Positions 60,522 to 64,000 of a stretch of 64,000 bases of DNA are shown here, piece by piece. Positions within the stretch are counted from its first letter, which is position 1. Each line of letters begins with the position of its first letter. The stretch comes from Arthrobacter rhizosphaerae (GTDB lineage: Bacteria; Actinomycetota; Actinomycetes; Actinomycetales; Micrococcaceae). Location of the stretch: assembly GCF_023062595.1 (NCBI RefSeq), contig NZ_JALLAN010000002.1, forward strand, positions 1 through 64,000, given 5' to 3'. The notes under the pieces are model-generated. The model was not told where the DNA came from and did no database searches. It saw nothing but the letters and a program-made list of their open reading frames with translations. The translations under genes and the position numbers were made by a program.

Positions 60522-61094
60522 ATGGGTAAGGTATACGGCGCCATTGACGAGCGGTTGAGAAGATTCATTGCACGGCAGCCGGTCTTTTTTGTGGCCACGG
60601 CGCCGCTGTCTGCCGATGGCCACGTCAATGTCTCGCCCCGCGGGCTGCCAGGCACTTTTGCGGTTCTCGACGAGCACACCTTTGCCTGGCTTGATGTCAC
60701 GGGCAGCGGGAGCGAAACCGTCGCCCACCTCAGGGAGAACGGCCGTGTCACTGTCATGTTCTGCGCCTTCGACGGCCCGCCGAACATCGTCCGACTCCAC
60801 GGTACCGGTCGCGTCATCAGCCGGTACGACGACGAATTCGAGTCACTCGCCCGGCATTTTGACGAAAAACCAGGGACGAGGGCCGTCATTCTTGTTGACG
60901 TCGCCCGTGTTTCGGATTCTTGCGGATGGGGCGTCCCTCTGATGAGCTTCGAAGGTCATCGCGATGTGCTCGGACCCTACTTCGAACGTAAAGGGACTGA
61001 CGGCAGCGCCGAATACCGGATCGCCAAGAACCGCACCAGCATAGACGGGCTTCCCGCCTACGACTTTGACCCAGCGGAATCAGCTCAGACCTAG
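60522..61094 (+). CDS. Pyridoxamine 5'-phosphate oxidase-like FMN protein
   Basis: This 190-residue protein of the FMN-binding split-barrel fold has QPVFFVATAPLSADGHVNVSPRG at the N terminus, HENGRV-like LRENGRVTVMFCAFDGPPNIVRLHGTG, and DVARVSDSCGWGVP. These match the PNPOx-like family that acts on small reactive substrates or F420-like cofactors. GGGAG precedes ATG 60522. Confidence 0.88.
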   Translation: MGKVYGAIDERLRRFIARQPVFFVATAPLSADGHVNVSPRGLPGTFAVLDEHTFAWLDVTGSGSETVAHLRENGRVTVMFCAFDGPPNIVRLHGTGRVISRYDDEFESLARHFDEKPGTRAVILVDVARVSDSCGWGVPLMSFEGHRDVLGPYFERKGTDGSAEYRIAKNRTSIDGLPAYDFDPAESAQT

Positions 61095-61130
61095 ACCTGA
61101 CCTCGAGCCTCGAAGAGAACGAGGTCTGAG
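61086..61130 (+). terminator. Candidate terminator between convergent genes
   Basis: TCAGACCT (61086-61093) and AGGTCTGA (61123-61130), or GACCTCG (61100-61106) with CGAGGTC (61121-61127), give alternative stems just after the FMN-protein stop. The remaining gap to 61272 holds nothing I can name. Confidence 0.35.
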
Positions 61131-61272
61131 CGTCCGTCGTCAGCTGTCACTCCGTGTATCTCGACGGAACGGCCGACGGGCTACTACCACGCCGCCCAAA
61201 TAGTGTCCTGCTGGGGCGATGCCATCGGGGTCCGGGTGGTACTGCGTCTTGGCTGCCCTAACGACCTCACCA

Positions 61273-62208
61273 TTAACTTTTGCTCGGACGGATCCCGACG
61301 AAAGACCCCGGCGGCATTCCTGGCCCAAAGACAGGAGTGGCATCCGGCCGTTTGGCGTGGCGTTCTTCCTCCGCAATGCGTTGTTTCAGGCGCTGCAGTA
61401 CCCAGGGGAACAGGTGTTCCCGTGCCCAGAGGATGTCATCCGCCCTGGCCTCCCGCCATCTCCGCTCGGGCAGCTCCTTGGGCATCATCGGTTCCAGGGT
61501 GTGCGGGACGTTGAGGGTGTCCAGGACCATGGCCGCGATGGTGTGCTGGCCCAGCGGAGAGAAATGCAGCCGGTCAGGATCCCACATCAGCGGATGGGTG
61601 AGCTCGCGCAGTGCCCAAAGGTCGGCGATCACGGCGTCGTGGCGGGCAGCGATGATGCGCAGGTTCTCGTTGAAGATGGCCACCTTGCCGCGGGTCCGTC
61701 CCAGGACTGGGGTTGCACCCCAGTCCGGGCCTGCGAAAAGCACTACAGTGGCGCCGGTGGAGGCCAACAGCTCCACTGCTGCATCGAGCCTGACGGATAG
61801 TTTGTCCGGATCGCTTCTCCTGAAAATCAGGTCATTGCCGCCTCCATTGAGGGTGATCAGATCTGGCCTCAGGGCCATGGCTGGTGCTACCTGCTGATCC
61901 AGAATCTGCTGTAGCAGCAGTCCCCGCACCGCGAGGTTCGCGTAGGCGAAATCCTCGTGGCCGATGCTCAGCTCTTCGGCAACACGGTCCGCCCACCCCC
62001 GCAGGCCTCCGGGGCTCCGTGGCTCGGGATCCCCTACCCCTTCGGTGAACGAATCCCCTAAAGCCACGTACCGGCTCCAGGGGTGCACGCCGTCCACAGA
62101 GACCTCCTGCGTACCGCCACCGCCGCCCGGAAGGTTCATCTCCCCATAGTCCTCCCGCTGAACGCCAGGCGCCATGCCGGTCGGGTCTGGTCCGTACATG
62201 AGCGCCAT
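61273..62208 (-). CDS. SGNH/GDSL hydrolase
   Basis: This 311-residue SGNH-fold esterase has block I YVALGDSFTEGVGDP with nucleophile Ser, a block II Gly region, block III LNGGGNDLIF with oxyanion Asn, and block V WDPDRLHFSPLG with catalytic Asp and His. A 33-residue Gly-rich tail precedes block I; there is no signal peptide. ATG 62208 has AAGGGG upstream; the earlier GTG 62229 is possible. It acts on an unknown ester. It lies 24 bases after the ABC permease stop. Confidence 0.9.
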   Translation of the reverse strand: MALMYGPDPTGMAPGVQREDYGEMNLPGGGGGTQEVSVDGVHPWSRYVALGDSFTEGVGDPEPRSPGGLRGWADRVAEELSIGHEDFAYANLAVRGLLLQQILDQQVAPAMALRPDLITLNGGGNDLIFRRSDPDKLSVRLDAAVELLASTGATVVLFAGPDWGATPVLGRTRGKVAIFNENLRIIAARHDAVIADLWALRELTHPLMWDPDRLHFSPLGQHTIAAMVLDTLNVPHTLEPMMPKELPERRWREARADDILWAREHLFPWVLQRLKQRIAEEERHAKRPDATPVFGPGMPPGSFVGIRPSKS

Positions 62209-62232
62209 TGGACCCCTTCTCATTCGCACGCT

Positions 62233-63852
62233 TCAGACCATCACGTCCCTTTCCCGGATAAGGCGGATGGCAGCTGCCGCCACGGCGATGGCTATGGCGG
62301 CCATCAGCACGGCGCCCTCGGGATTGAAGGCTTCAACGGGCATGGCTGAAGAATGCCGGAACGGACTCAGGTCCTGAAGCCAAACGGGCAGGCCGAGCAG
62401 TTCCCCGAACTGTCCCAGGAACAGGGCGGCCGCCAGTGCCCCCCATCCAACGGCGCTGCTCCAGCGGGGTGCGAGTGCGAACACCAGCAGCGTCAGGGCA
62501 GGAAAGATGAGTGCCGCCGGGATGTGGGCCAGGGCTCCGGCAAACACCGTGCCGGGGCTACTGGCACCGGATTGTCCCGATGCGAGTACGACGGCGGCCG
62601 AGGCTCCAGCGGCAACGGCAGCCGCCGTCGTCGTAAATACCGCGACGGCGAGGGTGCTGCCGAGCCAGCGGAATCTCGACGCCGGCATGGCCAGCAGGAG
62701 TTCGGCCCGCCCTTCCGCCTCTTCGGCCCGAAGCCGCAGCACAGCCTCGATGCCCGCGGCAGCTGCCAGGACCCCGGCGATGCCCAGCATGGCCGTAGTA
62801 AACAGGTCGATCAGTCCGACGTCGCCGGGAACAATGCGGCTCATCAGCTCCGCCACGGACGGATTTCCTTCCAATGCGTCGCCGACCACCGGGCCCAGAC
62901 CGCCGGCCACGGCCCCGAGCGCAGCGGTGGTGAAGCACCAACTGGCCAGGCTTCCACGCTGCAGCCTCCACGCCAAACCGAGCATCGACGCCAGGCCGGC
63001 GCCCGCCCGTTCCGCGCCCGAATCGTCCGCAGCGATATAGCTGGCGCCCAGGTCCCTGCCGCTGCGGAGCGCCACGGCAACCACCGCCACGACTACTGTT
63101 CCGGCGCCGATAACCAGCAACGGCAGCGGGTCCGTCTCGGTGAATGGCCGGATGCGCTGCGCCCAGCCGATAGGTGAGAACACCGAGGGCCAGGCGGCGG
63201 TGACGTGCAGCAGCGATGAATCGGCGGTGCCGAGGGCGTCCCCGGCACCGCGGATCAGGTAGGCGCCACCCACCAGCGCCGCAGCTGTCCCGTTGGCGCT
63301 CCTCGCGGAGGGCATAACCTGTGCCACCAGCGCGGCGGCCGCCATGAAGAACAGGCCCACGGCGCCAACAGCCGTCCCCGCCAGTAACGATCCTGATACC
63401 GGGAGGTCGGCACCGATGAAACCGGCGGCAACGGCCACTGCGAGGACAACGTTTGCGCAGGTGCCGAGCAGCAGGGTTGCGTACAGGGAAGTCACGCGGG
63501 TGACCTGGGTGGAACCGACCAGCTCAGACCGGCCCTGGTCTTCATCCGCCCGGGTGTGCCGGATCACCAGGAACGCACTCATCAATCCTGCCAACACCGC
63601 TGTGAACGAATAGCCCTGGAAGAAGGTGACGGCCCCGGAGCTGATGCCGTCGGGAAGCCCGCGCAGGAAAAGGAACGCCGGGCTGGCCGCGGCCACAGAA
63701 ATCAGGGCGGCCCGCTCGTTGTCCTCGGCAAACTGTGTGGTCACTGCGCTGCCCGCCGCGTAGCCCAGACCGGCGATGCCCAGGATCCAGGCGGCCAGGG
63801 TTCCGCGGTCCCTGCGTGCCTGGAGCAGGGCCAGCCGGAGAACGGCGCGCAT
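62233..63852 (-). CDS. ABC-2 type exporter permease
   Basis: This 539-residue protein has about 12 hydrophobic helices in two similar halves, each with a cytosolic start (RLALLQARRDRGTLAAWILGI and LGLAWRLQRGSLASWCFTTAAL) and conserved RADEDQGRSELV and RAEEAEGRAELLLA segments. It matches the large actinobacterial ABC exporter permeases seen beside TetR and ATPase genes. ATG 63852 overlaps the ATPase stop (TGATG). Confidence 0.87.
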   Translation of the reverse strand: MRAVLRLALLQARRDRGTLAAWILGIAGLGYAAGSAVTTQFAEDNERAALISVAAASPAFLFLRGLPDGISSGAVTFFQGYSFTAVLAGLMSAFLVIRHTRADEDQGRSELVGSTQVTRVTSLYATLLLGTCANVVLAVAVAAGFIGADLPVSGSLLAGTAVGAVGLFFMAAAALVAQVMPSARSANGTAAALVGGAYLIRGAGDALGTADSSLLHVTAAWPSVFSPIGWAQRIRPFTETDPLPLLVIGAGTVVVAVVAVALRSGRDLGASYIAADDSGAERAGAGLASMLGLAWRLQRGSLASWCFTTAALGAVAGGLGPVVGDALEGNPSVAELMSRIVPGDVGLIDLFTTAMLGIAGVLAAAAGIEAVLRLRAEEAEGRAELLLAMPASRFRWLGSTLAVAVFTTTAAAVAAGASAAVVLASGQSGASSPGTVFAGALAHIPAALIFPALTLLVFALAPRWSSAVGWGALAAALFLGQFGELLGLPVWLQDLSPFRHSSAMPVEAFNPEGAVLMAAIAIAVAAAAIRLIRERDVMV

Positions 63853-64000
63853 CACAGCACCTGGCTCTTCTGGCTCTGCTGGCTCTTGTGGCTTGCCTGC
63901 CCGGCCGCCTGCAGGCCGTAGTGGCGCATGAACAGCTCCTCGAGGGAAGGGGGTGCGGCCGTGATGGCCGTGATGCCGGCTGTAGCCAAAGCATTCAGGA
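63852..64000 (-). CDS. ABC exporter ATPase, C-terminal part
   Basis: This partial gene runs off the right edge; only the last 48 codons are in view. They include PSLEELFMRHYG, the typical end of this exporter ATPase, followed by a Gln/Ser/Lys-rich tail. It is translationally coupled to the permease. Confidence 0.8.
   Translation of the reverse strand, partial: LNALATAGITAITAAPPSLEELFMRHYGLQAAGQASHKSQQSQKSQVL

Overview
The window is high-GC actinobacterial chromosome, most likely from an Arthrobacter-type member of the Micrococcaceae. The clues are a 395-residue actinobacterial xylose isomerase, DUF3073 and DUF4193 proteins, a HAIR-like (HspR) site before clpB, frequent GTG/TTG starts with strong Shine-Dalgarno sequences, and purF followed by purM. 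I see no prophage, insertion sequence, CRISPR array, rRNA or tRNA gene. Most of it is ordinary core and metabolic content with small accessory patches.

Layout. 1-6.0 kb: a minus-strand two-component system followed by a three-gene ABC importer of the Fe3+/sugar-phosphate (FbpABC/AfuABC) type; its ATPase gene carries a frameshift in a run of seven G. 6-13.7 kb: metallo-hydrolase and aldo/keto reductase, a secreted GH74 xyloglucanase behind a LacI-like operator, a guanidine-III riboswitch with two SugE/Gdx-type exporters and a kinase, a ferritin and a HutD-like protein. 13.7-24 kb: trpF, flavin oxidoreductases, a MocR regulator, YceI/YccF, small membrane proteins, an ECF sigma factor with a membrane partner, and lspA. 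24-28.3 kb: an Lrp regulator divergent from rhodanese/GNAT, then a patch of unrecognised genes and an ArsR-type regulator. 28.4-32.4 kb: xylR-xylA-xylB. 32.4-37 kb: DUF4031-HD protein and a molybdate cluster (HTH-Mop, modA, modB, modC). 37-43.6 kb: AhpD-like protein, PadR regulator, PHP protein, clpB, septum-formation-like protein, DUF3073. 43.8-50.3 kb: VOC protein, small secreted protein, purM/purF and small conserved proteins. 50.3-51.5 kb: ureide genes for the two steps after uricase. 51.6-59.5 kb: a GH26-like/OpgC acyltransferase fusion, a MORN-like protein, a LacI-MFS sugar module, a universal stress protein, an aldo/keto reductase and an atypical receiver protein. 59.6-64 kb: VOC, FMN-barrel and SGNH proteins and an ABC exporter running off the right edge.

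Several parts suggest plant-matter use: GH74 (xyloglucan), xylAB (xylose), the LacI/MFS module (oligosaccharide uptake) and the sensor-linked importer. The most informative non-coding signals are the guanidine-III riboswitch at 11781-11821, tandem half sites before the importer, short tandem duplications lying on four stop codons, a near-consensus xyl promoter, and several operator-like palindromes. No clearly new multi-gene system was found. The best candidates for novelty are the GH26-like/OpgC fusion, the Glu-for-Asp receiver and the stop-codon tandem duplications.
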